Program-made: the position numbers and the translations under genes
The notes under the pieces: model-generated
The model's database searches: none
The model's input: only the letters and a program-made list of their open reading frames with translations
Told to the model about the DNA's origin: nothing
Shown: positions 15,750 through 24,523 of the stretch, in pieces
Numbering within the stretch: position 1 is the first letter of the stretch
How the letters are laid out: each line of letters begins with the position of its first letter
Source of the DNA: Lachnospiraceae bacterium
GTDB taxonomy: Bacteria; Bacillota; Clostridia; Lachnospirales; Lachnospiraceae
Direction: 5' to 3'
Length of the DNA: 64,000 nt
NCBI GenBank assembly: GCA_017467845.1
Contig: JAFUKH010000085.1
Location: 47,192 to 111,191 of the forward strand

Positions 15750-16549
15750 TATAAGATGATTCCTATTACAATCTTAATCACAAGATATCCTGCGATTACA
15801 AGGTATGCGAGACGGTCTTCCTTCTTATAAACAAGGGGCTTCATCTTGGTACGACCTTCGCCGCCTCGATAGCATCTTGCCTCCATAGCCATGGCAAGGT
15901 CATTGGCCCTGCGGAAAGCAGAGATAAATAATGGTACTAATAGCGGCACCAATGCTTTGGCTCTTTTTAACAGATTCCCGGACTCGAAATCAGCACCTCT
16001 GGCAATCTGTGCCTTCATAATTTTATCGGTCTCTTCCAGCAAAATCGGGATAAATCTGAGAGCAATAGACATCATCATAGCCACCTCATGTACAGGAACT
16101 TTAAATACCTTTAAAGGGCTGAGCATCTTCTCCATTCCGTCCGTCAGATTATTTGGCGTAGTAGTCAATGTCATCACCGAAGAACCGATAATCAGCATAC
16201 TTAAGCGAATTGCCATAAATATAGCAATTCGAAGGCCTTCCTTGGTAATCTTCAGCTTCCAAAAGGAAATGAGTACCTCACCCGGCGTCAAAAACAGATT
16301 AAAAACAACGGTAATTAGAAGAAGGAACACTATTGCCTTCATTCCACGCACCATAAATCGGAACGGTACCTTAGAGAGCTTAATCACAATTGCAAGAAAA
16401 AGACCCGCCAGCAAATATCCCCAAATATTCTCAAAAATAAAAAGGGAAATAATATAGAGCAATGTGCCCCCCAGCTTTACTCTGGGATCCAGCTTATGAA
16501 TCACAGACTCTGTCTGATAATATTGTCCTAATGTAATATCTCTTAACAT
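15749..16549 (-). CDS. ecfT: ECF transporter transmembrane subunit EcfT
   Basis: A 266-residue polytopic protein of the EcfT family, the membrane coupling subunit of energy-coupling-factor vitamin importers. The two cytoplasmic coupling motifs are present as AQIARGADFESG (about 180-191) and AMEARCYRGGEGR (about 222-234); they plug into the ATPases. No substrate-binding S component is in the window, as expected for a group II module that serves several S proteins encoded elsewhere. It is packed three bases after ecfA2. Confidence 0.93.
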   Translation of the reverse strand: MLRDITLGQYYQTESVIHKLDPRVKLGGTLLYIISLFIFENIWGYLLAGLFLAIVIKLSKVPFRFMVRGMKAIVFLLLITVVFNLFLTPGEVLISFWKLKITKEGLRIAIFMAIRLSMLIIGSSVMTLTTTPNNLTDGMEKMLSPLKVFKVPVHEVAMMMSIALRFIPILLEETDKIMKAQIARGADFESGNLLKRAKALVPLLVPLFISAFRRANDLAMAMEARCYRGGEGRTKMKPLVYKKEDRLAYLVIAGYLVIKIVIGIIL

Positions 16550-16552
16550 AGC

Positions 16553-17398
16553 TTAACCCAACTTTTTCCAAATCTCCTCTGCGGCCTCCTCGATGGTAGT
16601 CGCAGTAGTGTTAACATTTAGCCCCTTTTCCTTCAAGGCATGCATAATATAAGTAACCTGAGGTGCAGACAGACCTACCTCCTCCAGCTCCTTATAGTTC
16701 TTAAACACTTCCTTTGGGGTGTCATCATACATAACACGTCCCTTATTCATTACAATGATGCGGTCCACATACTCTGCCACATCATCCATACTATGACTTA
16801 CCAAAATAACGGTAAGACCGGTCTCCTTCTGGAGCCTTTTAATCATATCCAGAATCTCTTCTCTTCCCTTAGGGTCCAGACCTGCCGTAGGCTCATCCAA
16901 GATCAGCACCTTCGGCTTCATCGCCATAACGCCTGCAATAGCCACACGGCGCTTCTGTCCTCCGGAAAGCTCAAAGGGTGACTGATAAAAGTACTCATCT
17001 GGAAGTCCCACCTGTTTCAGTGCCTGATAGGCTCTAAGCTCCACTTCCTTTTTATCAAGACCCAGATTCTTGGGACCGAAGCATACATCCGTAAAAACAT
17101 CGATTTCAAAAAGCTGATGCTCCGGATACTGAAATACCAGTCCCACATTGCTACGCAGCTTTTTCATATCATAATCTTTATCATAAATGTCCTCACCGTT
17201 GTAGTATACATGTCCCTCACTGGCTTCCATAAGTCCATTCAAATGCTGCACCAACGTAGATTTACCGGAGCCTGTATGACCGATAATACCGATAAACTGG
17301 CCGTCCGGAATCGTAAGGCATACGTCATCCAAAGCACGATGCTCCATTGGAGTATCCTTTTCATATATATAACTGATATGGTCTAAAATAATTGCCAC
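16553..17398 (-). CDS. ecfA2: ECF transporter ATPase EcfA2
   Basis: An ABC ATPase of about 281 residues for the ECF module. Walker A is GHTGSGKST, the Q loop FQYPEHQLF, the signature LSGGQKRR, Walker B KVLILDEPTAGLD and the switch SHSMDD. A GTG start at 17396-17398 is chosen: GGAAAGGG lies upstream and the protein then begins at the family's AIILDHISYIY. An open extension to 17449 falls within a hairpin and is unlikely. It pairs with EcfA1 as a heterodimer. Confidence 0.94.
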   Translation of the reverse strand: MAIILDHISYIYEKDTPMEHRALDDVCLTIPDGQFIGIIGHTGSGKSTLVQHLNGLMEASEGHVYYNGEDIYDKDYDMKKLRSNVGLVFQYPEHQLFEIDVFTDVCFGPKNLGLDKKEVELRAYQALKQVGLPDEYFYQSPFELSGGQKRRVAIAGVMAMKPKVLILDEPTAGLDPKGREEILDMIKRLQKETGLTVILVSHSMDDVAEYVDRIIVMNKGRVMYDDTPKEVFKNYKELEEVGLSAPQVTYIMHALKEKGLNVNTTATTIEEAAEEIWKKLG

Positions 17399-17433
17399 TT
17401 GTTTTCCCTTTCCTGCATTACTTCTATGGTCGA

Positions 17434-17506
17434 AACCAAGTATAATCATCCAAATAAGGGCGACTAGCCACTGCTTCGGAGTTCATTTTGGATGATTATG
17501 GTTGGT
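17434..17506 (-). other. Large hairpin between ecfA1 and ecfA2
   Basis: ACCAAGTATAATCATCCAAAT (17435-17455) is nearly complementary to ATTTTGGATGATTAT...GGTTGGT (17485-17506), about 18 paired bases around a 29-base loop. It lies inside the operon with no T tract after it, so RNA stability or differential expression of the two ATPases are the likely roles. Confidence 0.6.
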
Positions 17507-17516
17507 CTAAAACCAT

Positions 17517-18362
17517 TTAAATGCGTAGCGCATCAATCAATTCCTTCGTGGTTAGAATTCCATCCGGGAGATTCATCCCCTTTTTCTTCAGTTCATAAGC
17601 CAGCATGGTGACCTGGGGTACATCCAAACGTAGCTCCTTTAACTTCTCTACCTGGGAAAAGATTTCCCTAGGAGTTCCCTCCATAGCGATAGCGCCCTTA
17701 TCCATTACAAACACCTTATCTGCATAGATAATCTCTTCCATATAATGTGTTATTAAAATCACTGTAATTCCTTCTACATCATTTAAGCCTCGAATGGCAC
17801 GGATTACTTCCTTTCGACCATTGGGATCCAACATTGCGGTAGGCTCATCCAGCACAATACACTGGGGATGCATAGCAAGAACACCTGCAATGGATACACG
17901 TTGCTTCTGTCCACCGGAAAGCTTATTGGGAGAATGCTTTCTAAACTCATACATTCCCACTGCACGAAGACTCTCCTCTACACGCTCCCAGATTTCCTTA
18001 GATGGGATACCCATATTCTCAGGACCAAATCCTACATCCTCTTCCACTACCTGACCAATGATCTGGTTATCCGGATTCTGAAATACCATACCGGCGCGTT
18101 GTCTGATTTCCCACACATGCTCTTCTTCTTTGGTATCCATGCCATCTACCCAAAGCGTTCCCTCTGTAGGATATAAAATCGCATTCATGTGCTTTGCCAG
18201 AGTGGATTTCCCGGATCCGTTATGTCCCAAAATGGCAATAAACTGCCCCTTTTTAATGTCAAGACTCACATGGTCCACTGCTGTAGTAATTCCCTCCACA
18301 TTGCCTTCTTCATCACGTCTGATATATTCAAATGTTACGTCATCTGCTTTGATTATTCCCAT
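17517..18362 (-). CDS. ecfA1: ECF transporter ATPase EcfA1
   Basis: A 281-residue ABC ATPase, first gene of the ecfA1-ecfA2-ecfT-truA set. Walker A is GHNGSGKST, the Q loop FQNPDNQII, the signature LSGGQKQRV, Walker [13 protein letters not shown] and the switch THYMEE. An insertion [14 protein letters not shown] after the first strand is usual for EcfA1. ATP binding by the EcfA1/EcfA2 pair drives release of vitamins from S components through EcfT. Confidence 0.94.
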   Translation of the reverse strand: MGIIKADDVTFEYIRRDEEGNVEGITTAVDHVSLDIKKGQFIAILGHNGSGKSTLAKHMNAILYPTEGTLWVDGMDTKEEEHVWEIRQRAGMVFQNPDNQIIGQVVEEDVGFGPENMGIPSKEIWERVEESLRAVGMYEFRKHSPNKLSGGQKQRVSIAGVLAMHPQCIVLDEPTAMLDPNGRKEVIRAIRGLNDVEGITVILITHYMEEIIYADKVFVMDKGAIAMEGTPREIFSQVEKLKELRLDVPQVTMLAYELKKKGMNLPDGILTTKELIDALRI

Positions 18363-18407
18363 CGGGTAAATACTCCTTTTAACAGCTCGTTTTCACCATT
18401 ACACTTC

Positions 18408-18436
18408 ATTTTACTAAATTAACGCACTAATTACAA
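18408..18436 (-). promoter_or_regulatory. Promoter for ecfA1-ecfA2-ecfT-truA
   Basis: TTGTAA (18431-18436), 17-base spacer, TAAAAT (18408-18413). It lies between the rplQ terminator and ecfA1 and gives the ecf genes transcription independent of the ribosomal operon. Confidence 0.6.
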
Positions 18437-18454
18437 CTAAAAGAAATAAAAAGT

Positions 18455-18538
18455 GTGTCAGAATCCTTGGGCCTGGCAGGGCAGCAGGGATTCTACCATA
18501 AAAAAAAGAGCTCTGCACTGAAACAGTGCAAAGCTCTT
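18455..18538 (-). terminator. Terminator of the ribosomal superoperon
   Basis: On the minus strand AAGAGCTTTGCACTG pairs with CAGTGCAGAGCTCTT and is followed by seven T (18501-18538). A second weaker hairpin, AGAATCC/GGGATTCT at 18462-18496, follows before a TTTTT stretch. Together they separate rplQ from the ecf genes. Confidence 0.88.
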
Positions 18539-18547
18539 ATAAAGTCA

Positions 18548-19084
18548 TTATACTAACTCAAGTACAACTTCCATAGCTGCGTCACCCTTACGCTGACCAA
18601 TCTTGATGATTCTGGTGTAACCACCCTTACGATCTGCATACTTAGGTGCGATTTCCTCAAATAACTTGGTAGGGATATCGATAGTCTTGGTGTTTCTCTT
18701 CTTGCCAGCTGCTTCTGTAGGAACTACAGTTACAGTGTTAACAGCCTTGATCATCTGTCTTCTAGCATGAAGTCTTGAAGGAAGATCCTTCTTGATTTCC
18801 TTCTCAACGGTTTCGAACTGAGTTACCTTCTTGCCGTCTACTACTTCCTTAACTCTCTTACCGTCTTTGTCCTTTACAGGAACCTTTGCGGTAACCTTAA
18901 CCATCTCATAGTTGTCTTTCTCTTTAACAGCTAATGCGATAAGTCCCTCAGCGATCTTGCAAACTTCCTTAGCCTTAGCTTCGGTAGTAACGATCTTTCC
19001 ATAAGTTAATAACTGAGTTACCTGATTCTTTAATAATGCTTTTCTCTGTGCAGAAGTTCTGCTAAGCTTTCTGTACTTTGCCAT
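18548..19084 (-). CDS. rplQ: 50S ribosomal protein L17, long form
   Basis: A 178-residue L17, much longer than the usual 115-130. The N-terminal half is canonical ([37 protein letters not shown]), and the C terminus ends [27 protein letters not shown]. The extra length is a charged insert between (about 75-145) with [22 protein letters not shown] have seen similar extensions as a Lachnospiraceae trait. The ATG at 19084 has AAAGG; a 50-codon upstream extension is only spacer. It lines the peptide exit region of 23S rRNA. Confidence 0.93.
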   Translation of the reverse strand: MAKYRKLSRTSAQRKALLKNQVTQLLTYGKIVTTEAKAKEVCKIAEGLIALAVKEKDNYEMVKVTAKVPVKDKDGKRVKEVVDGKKVTQFETVEKEIKKDLPSRLHARRQMIKAVNTVTVVPTEAAGKKRNTKTIDIPTKLFEEIAPKYADRKGGYTRIIKIGQRKGDAAMEVVLELV

Positions 19085-19220
19085 GATAATTTCCTTTCTC
19101 CATTCATGGTACACCCGGCCACGCTCATCGGACTTACTTACCCGGTGCATTAATAGTTTCCATTTTGGGTTCCCCACATTTAACTCTTCGGATTTATAAA
19201 TATGAGGATTGCGAATTGGA

Positions 19221-20180
19221 CTAAGCTTCGTCACTAGGATTTAACTGAAGTCCTAATTCTTTTAACTTTGCTAATACTTCTTCCAAAGATTTACGTCCTA
19301 AGTTACGAACTTTCATCATATCTTCTGAAGTCTTATTAGTTAACTCTTCTACAGTATTGATACCTGCTCTCTTCAAGCAGTTGTAGGAACGAACGGATAA
19401 CTCTAATTCGTCGATACTCATTTCTAATACTTTTTCTTTCTCATCGTCTTCTTTCTCAATCATAACGTCAACATTCTTTGCGTTTTCAGAAAGATTGATG
19501 AAAAGACCTAAGTGCTCGCTAAGTACTTTTGCTGCTAAACTAACAGCTTCGTCAGGAACCAATGTTCCATTGGTGTGAACATCAAGTGTTAATTTATCGT
19601 AATCAGTAATCTGACCTACACGGGTATTCTGTACAGTTACGTTAACTCTTTCTACAGGAGTATAGATTGAATCAATTGCGATTACTCCGATTGGTAAATC
19701 TTCGCGTTTGTTCTTATCTGCACTTACATAGCCTCTTCCCTTAGTAATGGTGAGCTCCATGTAAAGTTTAGTGTCCTTGCCGCTTAAAGTAGCAATTACT
19801 AAATCCGGATTAAGAATTTCAATATCCTGATCGCACTGAATATCAGATGCTCTAACAATACCTTCGCCTTCATACTCAATGTATGCAGTCTTAGCTTCGT
19901 TAGTCTCGCTGCTATTCTTGATTGCTAAGCTCTTGATGTTCATGATAATTTCAGTAACATCTTCCTTAACACCAGGAATTGAACTAAATTCATGTAAAAC
20001 GCCTTCAATTTTTACCTGGCTTACTGCTGCGCCCGGTAAAGAAGAAAGCATGATTCTTCTGAGAGAGTTACCAAGTGTGATACCATAACCTCTTTCCAAA
20101 GGCTCTACTACGAATTTACCGTATTTCTTATCTTCCGAGATTTCTGCAACCTCAATATTTGGTCTTTCAAAATCGAACAC
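19221..20180 (-). CDS. rpoA: RNA polymerase alpha subunit
   Basis: A 319-residue alpha subunit. The N-terminal domain (about 1-230) has [24 protein letters not shown], which dimerises and holds beta and beta-prime. A short acidic linker ([14 protein letters not shown]) leads to the C-terminal domain (about 250-312) with [15 protein letters not shown] and [20 protein letters not shown], which binds UP elements and activators. It stands between rpsD and rplQ as in nearly all bacteria. Confidence 0.97.
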   Translation of the reverse strand: MFDFERPNIEVAEISEDKKYGKFVVEPLERGYGITLGNSLRRIMLSSLPGAAVSQVKIEGVLHEFSSIPGVKEDVTEIIMNIKSLAIKNSSETNEAKTAYIEYEGEGIVRASDIQCDQDIEILNPDLVIATLSGKDTKLYMELTITKGRGYVSADKNKREDLPIGVIAIDSIYTPVERVNVTVQNTRVGQITDYDKLTLDVHTNGTLVPDEAVSLAAKVLSEHLGLFINLSENAKNVDVMIEKEDDEKEKVLEMSIDELELSVRSYNCLKRAGINTVEELTNKTSEDMMKVRNLGRKSLEEVLAKLKELGLQLNPSDEA

Positions 20181-20214
20181 TACAAATACCCTCCTTTACG
20201 AACCTAAACAGTTA

Positions 20215-20808
20215 TTATTTAGAATATAACTCGACGATAAGCATCTCGTTAACAGGAACATCGATCATCTCTCTGGTAGGAAGATTCTTAATGGTTCCCT
20301 TGAAGTTCTCAACATCTACGTCCATCCATTCAGGGAAAAGTCTACCACCGGTAACTTCGATGATATCTTTGTATCTCTGCATAGACTTAGCAGTTTCCTT
20401 AATTTCGATAACATCTCCAGCCTTGATTAAGTATGAAGGAATGTTGATGCACTTTCCGTTTACTAATACATGCTTGTGATCTACAATCTGTCTAGCTTCT
20501 CTTCTGGTTCTTGCGAATCCCATTCTGAAAACTACGTTATCAAGTCTTGACTCAAGGATAGTCATAAGGTTTTCACCGGTCATACCCTTCATTCTGTCTG
20601 CTCTCTCATAGTAGTTTCTGAAAGGCTTCTCTAATACGCCATAGATAAATTTAGCTTTCTGCTTCTCTCTTAACTGAAGACCATACTCGCTAACCTTCTT
20701 ACCTGCTCTTGCGCTGGTTCTGTTAGACTTCTTGTCATAACCTAATACAGAAGGCTCTAAGCCTAATGCTCTACATCTCTTAAGTACTGGTACTCTATTT
20801 ACTGCCAT
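20215..20808 (-). CDS. rpsD: 30S ribosomal protein S4
   Basis: A 197-residue S4 starting [19 protein letters not shown]. It has the S4 RNA-binding domain [31 protein letters not shown] (about 87-117). There are no zinc cysteines at the N terminus, so it is the C-minus form. The start at 20808 has AAGGAG upstream; 20 further open codons lie in a spacer hairpin and are rejected. S4 starts 16S assembly and often regulates this operon. Confidence 0.95.
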   Translation of the reverse strand: MAVNRVPVLKRCRALGLEPSVLGYDKKSNRTSARAGKKVSEYGLQLREKQKAKFIYGVLEKPFRNYYERADRMKGMTGENLMTILESRLDNVVFRMGFARTRREARQIVDHKHVLVNGKCINIPSYLIKAGDVIEIKETAKSMQRYKDIIEVTGGRLFPEWMDVDVENFKGTIKNLPTREMIDVPVNEMLIVELYSK

Positions 20809-20838
20809 TTTAATTTCTCCTTTAAAATATCGTTTACA

Positions 20839-20858
20839 GTGTGGCCCGCAGGCCACAC
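20839..20858 (-). other. Spacer palindrome between rpsK and rpsD
   Basis: GTGTGGCC-CGCA-GGCCACAC, an 8-bp perfect stem with a 4-base loop, 30 bases before the rpsD start. A possible S4-responsive element or processing site; no T tract follows. Confidence 0.6.
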
Positions 20859-20902
20859 CTTCTTCCAACGTTTATAAGTTTCAAGTCTAAGAAGACAAAG
20901 CA

Positions 20903-21298
20903 CTAAACTCTTCTCTTCTTAGGAGGACGACAACCGTTGTGAGGTACTGGGGTTACGTCACGGATAGATAATACTTCAAGACCACATGCAGCTAATGCTC
21001 TGATTGCAGCCTCACGTCCTGAACCAGGACCCTTTACAAAAACGTCAACGGTCTTTAATCCATGTACTAAAGCAGCCTTAGTAGCTGTTTCTGCTGCCAT
21101 CTGTGCAGCGTATGGAGTAGATTTCCTTGAACCTCTAAAACCAAGACCACCAGCACTTGCCCAGCTAAGAGCATTTCCTTCAGCATCAGTTAAGGTAACA
21201 ATAGTGTTGTTAAAAGATGCCTGAATATGTGCCTGTCCACGTTCAACGTTTTTCTTGACACGTTTCTTTGTTACTTTCTTTGCAACTTTCTTTGCCAT
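20903..21298 (-). CDS. rpsK: 30S ribosomal protein S11
   Basis: A 131-residue S11 with a lysine-rich N terminus ([17 protein letters not shown]) and the family core [39 protein letters not shown] and the tail [19 protein letters not shown]. It is part of the platform of the 30S subunit near the mRNA exit. It lies between rpsM and rpsD as usual. Confidence 0.97.
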   Translation of the reverse strand: MAKKVAKKVTKKRVKKNVERGQAHIQASFNNTIVTLTDAEGNALSWASAGGLGFRGSRKSTPYAAQMAAETATKAALVHGLKTVDVFVKGPGSGREAAIRALAACGLEVLSIRDVTPVPHNGCRPPKKRRV

Positions 21299-21336
21299 TT
21301 TAAACTAACCTACTTTCTCATTTTAATCACTGACTC

Positions 21337-21416
21337 GAGAATTCAAATGCTTCGCATTTGGCGCTACGCGCTCATTAATTCTCTCGTGAAAACATCAGGT
21401 GAAAACAGATGTTTTC
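21337..21416 (-). other. Two spacer hairpins between rpsM and rpsK
   Basis: GAGAATT (21337-21343) pairs with AATTCTC (21377-21383) and encloses AAATGC-TTC-GCATTT (21345-21359) and GCGC-TAC-GCGC (21361-21371). A second hairpin, GAAAACATC (21388-21396) with GATGTTTTC (21408-21416), reaches into the rpsM stop region. The spacer is 117 bases, long for these neighbours. Confidence 0.7.
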
Positions 21417-21787
21417 TATTTCTTCTTATTAGCAACGGTACGCTTAGGACCCTTACGAGTTCTAGCATTTGTCTTAGTCTTCTGTCCACGAACAGGAAGA
21501 CCCTTACGATGACGGATACCACGATAGCAACCGATTTCCTGAAGTCTCTTAATGTTAAGAGCGATTTCTCTTCTTAAATCACCTTCTACCTGGATTCCTA
21601 AAGCATCAATAGCTTCTGTGATTTTCTTTACTTCGTCGTCAGTGATATCTCTGACACGAGTATCAGGATTTACACCTGCTTCTGCTAAAATCTTAGTTGC
21701 ACTTGGTCTACCGATTCCGTAGACATAAGTCAAACCGATTTCAATACGTTTTTCTCTAGGTAAGTCAACACCTGCGATACGAGCCAT
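21416..21787 (-). CDS. rpsM: 30S ribosomal protein S13
   Basis: A 123-residue S13. The start [21 protein letters not shown], the helix-hairpin segment [17 protein letters not shown] and the basic tail [30 protein letters not shown] are all typical. S13 contacts P-site tRNA and the L5 bridge of the large subunit. First of the alpha-operon ribosomal genes rpsM-rpsK-rpsD. Confidence 0.97.
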   Translation of the reverse strand: MARIAGVDLPREKRIEIGLTYVYGIGRPSATKILAEAGVNPDTRVRDITDDEVKKITEAIDALGIQVEGDLRREIALNIKRLQEIGCYRGIRHRKGLPVRGQKTKTNARTRKGPKRTVANKKK

Positions 21788-22213
21788 TTACGTTTCCTCC
21801 AATTTTTAGTTCCCGCTTATAGCGGAACCATGATTTTGTAGTGTTCCGGGGTCTCATGCCCACCTTTGATTGGTCTGTTTTCTTGAACACTAAAGTTACT
21901 AATTGATTGGGGCTTTCACCCAATCGGACGTTAAGTTCAAATCCGATCTGTCCACGACAATCACTCTGCCTTGTCATGTGGAGAACGCCTGCGTTCTCCC
22001 CTGGCAAAACATAGTATTTCTTAGATGCGGTTCTTTCGCATCTTAGAAATTCTTTTTGCCATGGTATCAAGAAGTAATCACGTAAGCTCCATCTGTCTTA
22101 TGTTAAACAAATCTTCATATATATAAAGAGATGAATCAGCCGCACATAATAACTAGACAAGAACTCACTACATTTGTCCGGAAGTACTTCTTACTTCCGA
22201 TGCAAACTAATGA
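21788..22213 (-). other. 426-bp spacer rich in palindromes between rpmJ and rpsM
   Basis: No gene is supported here. Four clean inverted repeats are present: GATTGGG/CCCAATC (21905-21925), GGAGAACGC-CT-GCGTTCTCC (21980-21999), a 13-bp stem with one mismatch at 22017-22049, and CGGAAGTA/TACTTCCG (22179-22199). An open frame of 101 codons crosses it but has no ribosome binding site and is made mostly of these repeats. In most bacteria rpmJ and rpsM are nearly adjacent. Confidence 0.7.
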
Positions 22214-22327
22214 TTATCCCTGTCTCTGTTTGTGTTTTGGATTCTCACAGATAACTCTGATACGTCCTTTTCTTTTGATGATTTTGCATTTTTCGCAAAT
22301 TGGTTTTACTGATGATCTAACCTTCAT
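22214..22327 (-). CDS. rpmJ: 50S ribosomal protein L36
   Basis: A 37-residue L36: [20 protein letters not shown] then [17 protein letters not shown]. The zinc ligands Cys11, Cys14, Cys27 and His32 are present, so this is the zinc-binding (C-plus) form. GGAGGG lies before the ATG. It sits between infA and rpsM, its usual place. Confidence 0.96.
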   Translation of the reverse strand: MKVRSSVKPICEKCKIIKRKGRIRVICENPKHKQRQG

Positions 22328-22444
22328 GTTAAACCCTCCTTTCAAAAAAGACCGTTTTACATTATAGCACTACTCTTTGGCAATTGCAAGACCTAAATTA
22401 GAATTAGTCGAAATTATTCAGTACCTTCATAATCACGATTATCC

Positions 22445-22663
22445 CTATTTATCTCTCCAGATAATACGTCCCTTTGATAAATCATAAGGTGATAATTCTA
22501 AGGTTACCTTGTCGCCCGGTAAAATACGGATAAAGTTCTGACGAAGCTTTCCACTGATGTGTGCAAGAACACGATGTCCATTTTCCAGTTCTACCTGAAA
22601 CATGGTATTGGGAAGCTTTTCCACAACTGTTCCTTCAATTTCAATTACATCACTCTTTGACAT
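22445..22663 (-). CDS. infA: Translation initiation factor IF-1
   Basis: A 72-residue OB-fold protein, exactly the usual length. It reads [20 protein letters not shown], then [20 protein letters not shown] with the conserved ending [12 protein letters not shown]-1 blocks the ribosomal A site during initiation. It lies 19 bases after the KOW protein gene and 117 before rpmJ. Confidence 0.97.
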   Translation of the reverse strand: MSKSDVIEIEGTVVEKLPNTMFQVELENGHRVLAHISGKLRQNFIRILPGDKVTLELSPYDLSKGRIIWRDK

Positions 22664-22682
22664 ACATTCTCCTTTCTAAAAC

Positions 22683-22952
22683 CTACCGATTGGTTATATA
22701 TTTTTTTATGGCATATTTAATCTCATGATCAAATATTTTCTCATTATTCAATAGCTTTGAAAGCATGGGAGCTTCTGTCACTGTATTTACTACCTGTGCA
22801 TGCTTTAAGCTCTTTTTCTTGGGATTTGTCAGAGTCTTATACTCACCATCACACAATAATAAGTATTGCTCCTCCTGTCCCACAATAAGATAGACAGTTC
22901 CCTCATCGTGTCCCGCCTTGGAAACTGCAAATCTACCGATTAGATTCTCCAT
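22683..22952 (-). CDS. KOW domain RNA-binding protein (L14e-like)
   Basis: An 89-residue protein with a KOW-like N terminus: NLIGRFAVSKAGHDEGTVYLIV at about 3-24, then a basic patch NPKKKSLKHAQVV. Clostridia carry this small protein between map and infA; it is annotated as an RNA-binding or L14e/L6e/L27e-like protein with no proven function. It starts 12 bases after map. Location in the translation operon suggests a ribosome or RNA role. Confidence 0.8.
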   Translation of the reverse strand: MENLIGRFAVSKAGHDEGTVYLIVGQEEQYLLLCDGEYKTLTNPKKKSLKHAQVVNTVTEAPMLSKLLNNEKIFDHEIKYAIKKYITNR

Positions 22953-22964
22953 TCTAACCTCACC

Positions 22965-23726
22965 TTAATACAAAGTTAAAATCTCCGGCTCACCTTCTGT
23001 AATGAGTACTGTGTTCTCATAGTGAGCGGAAAGCTTACCATCTCTGGTCACCACAGTCCAATCATCATCCAGCCAGTCTACCTCACCGGTTCCCATATTA
23101 ATCATAGGTTCAATGGCAAGTGTCATGCCGGGGCGAAGCTTAATGCCACGCTTCTTCATGGTATAATTAGGAATCTCCGGATCCTCATGAAGATGAGTTC
23201 CGATTCCATGACCGCAAAGTGCAGACACGATTCCATAACCATAAGAAGTCACATAATTATCTATTGCACTACAGATATCATTTAAATGATTACCTGCTTT
23301 TGCATACTTAATACCTTCAAAAAAGCTCTGTCTGGTAACATCTATAAGCTGTCTTGCTTCCGGACTAATCTGACCTACGGCGTGAGTTCTGGCTGCGTCA
23401 GAGTGATAGCCCTTATAGATAAGACCCGCATCTAAGCTGACAATATCCCCCTCCTGAAGAATTCTCTTCTTATTAGGAATACCGTGAACTACTTCATCGT
23501 TAACCGATACGCAGATAGAAGCAGGATATCCGTTGTAATTCTTGAAATTAGGAATACATCCCAGCTTACGGATTACACTTTCCCCTAAAATATCAATCTC
23601 TAAGGTGGACATTCCGGGTCGAATCGCTTCCTCCATTTCCTTATGTACAATGGTAAGGAGCCTGCAAGACTCTCTCATTAACTCAATTTCTTTTTCTGAT
23701 TTAATAGATACTGATGTACCGAACAT
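22965..23726 (-). CDS. map: Methionine aminopeptidase, type I
   Basis: A 253-residue metalloprotease that removes the initiator methionine. Metal ligands of the pita-bread fold are visible: VSLDAGLIYKGYHSDAARTH (two Asp), GHGIGTHLHEDPEIPNY (His), AIEPMINMG (Glu) and SAHYENTVLITEGEPE (Glu). The N-terminal SEKEIELMRESCRLL segment is typical. It lies between adk and the KOW protein gene. Confidence 0.96.
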   Translation of the reverse strand: MFGTSVSIKSEKEIELMRESCRLLTIVHKEMEEAIRPGMSTLEIDILGESVIRKLGCIPNFKNYNGYPASICVSVNDEVVHGIPNKKRILQEGDIVSLDAGLIYKGYHSDAARTHAVGQISPEARQLIDVTRQSFFEGIKYAKAGNHLNDICSAIDNYVTSYGYGIVSALCGHGIGTHLHEDPEIPNYTMKKRGIKLRPGMTLAIEPMINMGTGEVDWLDDDWTVVTRDGKLSAHYENTVLITEGEPEILTLY

Positions 23727-23739
23727 AACTCTTCCTTTA

Positions 23740-24381
23740 CTAGCCTAAAATAGCCACGATTGCCGCAAATACATCCTTCATATCTACGGTTCCGTCTACA
23801 GTCTTTAACACACCCTTCTCTGTATAAAAATCAATCAGAGGCTGGGTCTGCTTATGATATACATTTAAACGATTTAAAACAGTCTCCGGCTTATCATCAT
23901 CACGAAGAACAAGCTCCTGTCCACAAGTATCGCAGATGCCTTCCTTCTTAGGTGGAATATGTTCGATATGATAAGTAGCTCCACATCCAAGACATGCTCT
24001 TCTGCCGGACATTCTTCTTACAATGTTCTCATCCGGAACATCTACGTTAATTGCATAATCGATGCTTTCGCCAAGCTCAGAAAGAGCCTTATCCAAAACC
24101 TCTGCCTGAGGAATTGTTCTTGGGAAACCGTCTAAAACATAGCCATTCGCACAATCCGGCTGCGCAACTCTATCTAACAAAATCTTAACGGTAAGCTCAT
24201 CCGGAACAAGCTGTCCCTGATCCATATACTTCTTAGCTTCCATGCCAAGCTCAGTACCATTCTTGATGTTTGCTCTGAAAATGTCACCGGTGGAAACATG
24301 AGGAACCTGATATTTCTCTGCAATCATCTTTGCCTGTGTACCTTTTCCTGCTCCCGGAGCGCCTAACATAATTATCTTCAT
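23740..24381 (-). CDS. adk: Adenylate kinase, zinc-binding lid
   Basis: A 213-residue adenylate kinase (ATP + AMP to 2 ADP). The P-loop is GAPGAGKGT at the N terminus; the AMP site [11 protein letters not shown] and LDGFPRT follow. The lid has four cysteines, CLGCGATYH and CDTCG (about 132-155), the zinc form common in Gram-positives. It is the first gene after the secY terminator and has its own promoter. Confidence 0.97.
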   Translation of the reverse strand: MKIIMLGAPGAGKGTQAKMIAEKYQVPHVSTGDIFRANIKNGTELGMEAKKYMDQGQLVPDELTVKILLDRVAQPDCANGYVLDGFPRTIPQAEVLDKALSELGESIDYAINVDVPDENIVRRMSGRRACLGCGATYHIEHIPPKKEGICDTCGQELVLRDDDKPETVLNRLNVYHKQTQPLIDFYTEKGVLKTVDGTVDMKDVFAAIVAILG

Positions 24382-24428
24382 ACCCTACCTCCATTCGTAA
24401 AACATCCCACAATTGGGCATTATGTATC

Positions 24429-24457
24429 ATTGTAACCGCAAATGGTAACTTTTTCAA
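24429..24457 (-). promoter_or_regulatory. Promoter for adk and the genes down to rplQ
   Basis: TTGAAA (24452-24457), 17-base spacer, TACAAT (24429-24434), just downstream of the secY terminator. It can uncouple adk-map-infA-rpsM-rpoA expression from the S10-secY part. Confidence 0.75.
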
Positions 24458-24465
24458 TAGATAAA

Positions 24466-24504
24466 ATAAAAAAAAGACGAGCAGACTTCAAAAGTCTACT
24501 CGTC
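24466..24504 (-). terminator. Intrinsic terminator between secY and adk
   Basis: GACGAGTAGACTT pairs with AAGTCTGCTCGTC on the minus strand (13 bp with one wobble, 3-base loop) and is followed by TTTTTTTT. This splits the superoperon; some readthrough is likely. Confidence 0.9.
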
Positions 24505-24523
24505 AAATATACTTAAGTATCAA

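Noticed and set aside
19085-19234. 50-residue N-terminal extension of L17
   Set aside because: The family start at 19084 has its own ribosome binding site; the extension overlaps the rpoA end and has no conserved content.
21765-22070. A 101-codon frame between rpmJ and rpsM
   Set aside because: No ribosome binding site, overlaps rpsM, unlike any known protein, and it consists largely of inverted repeats.
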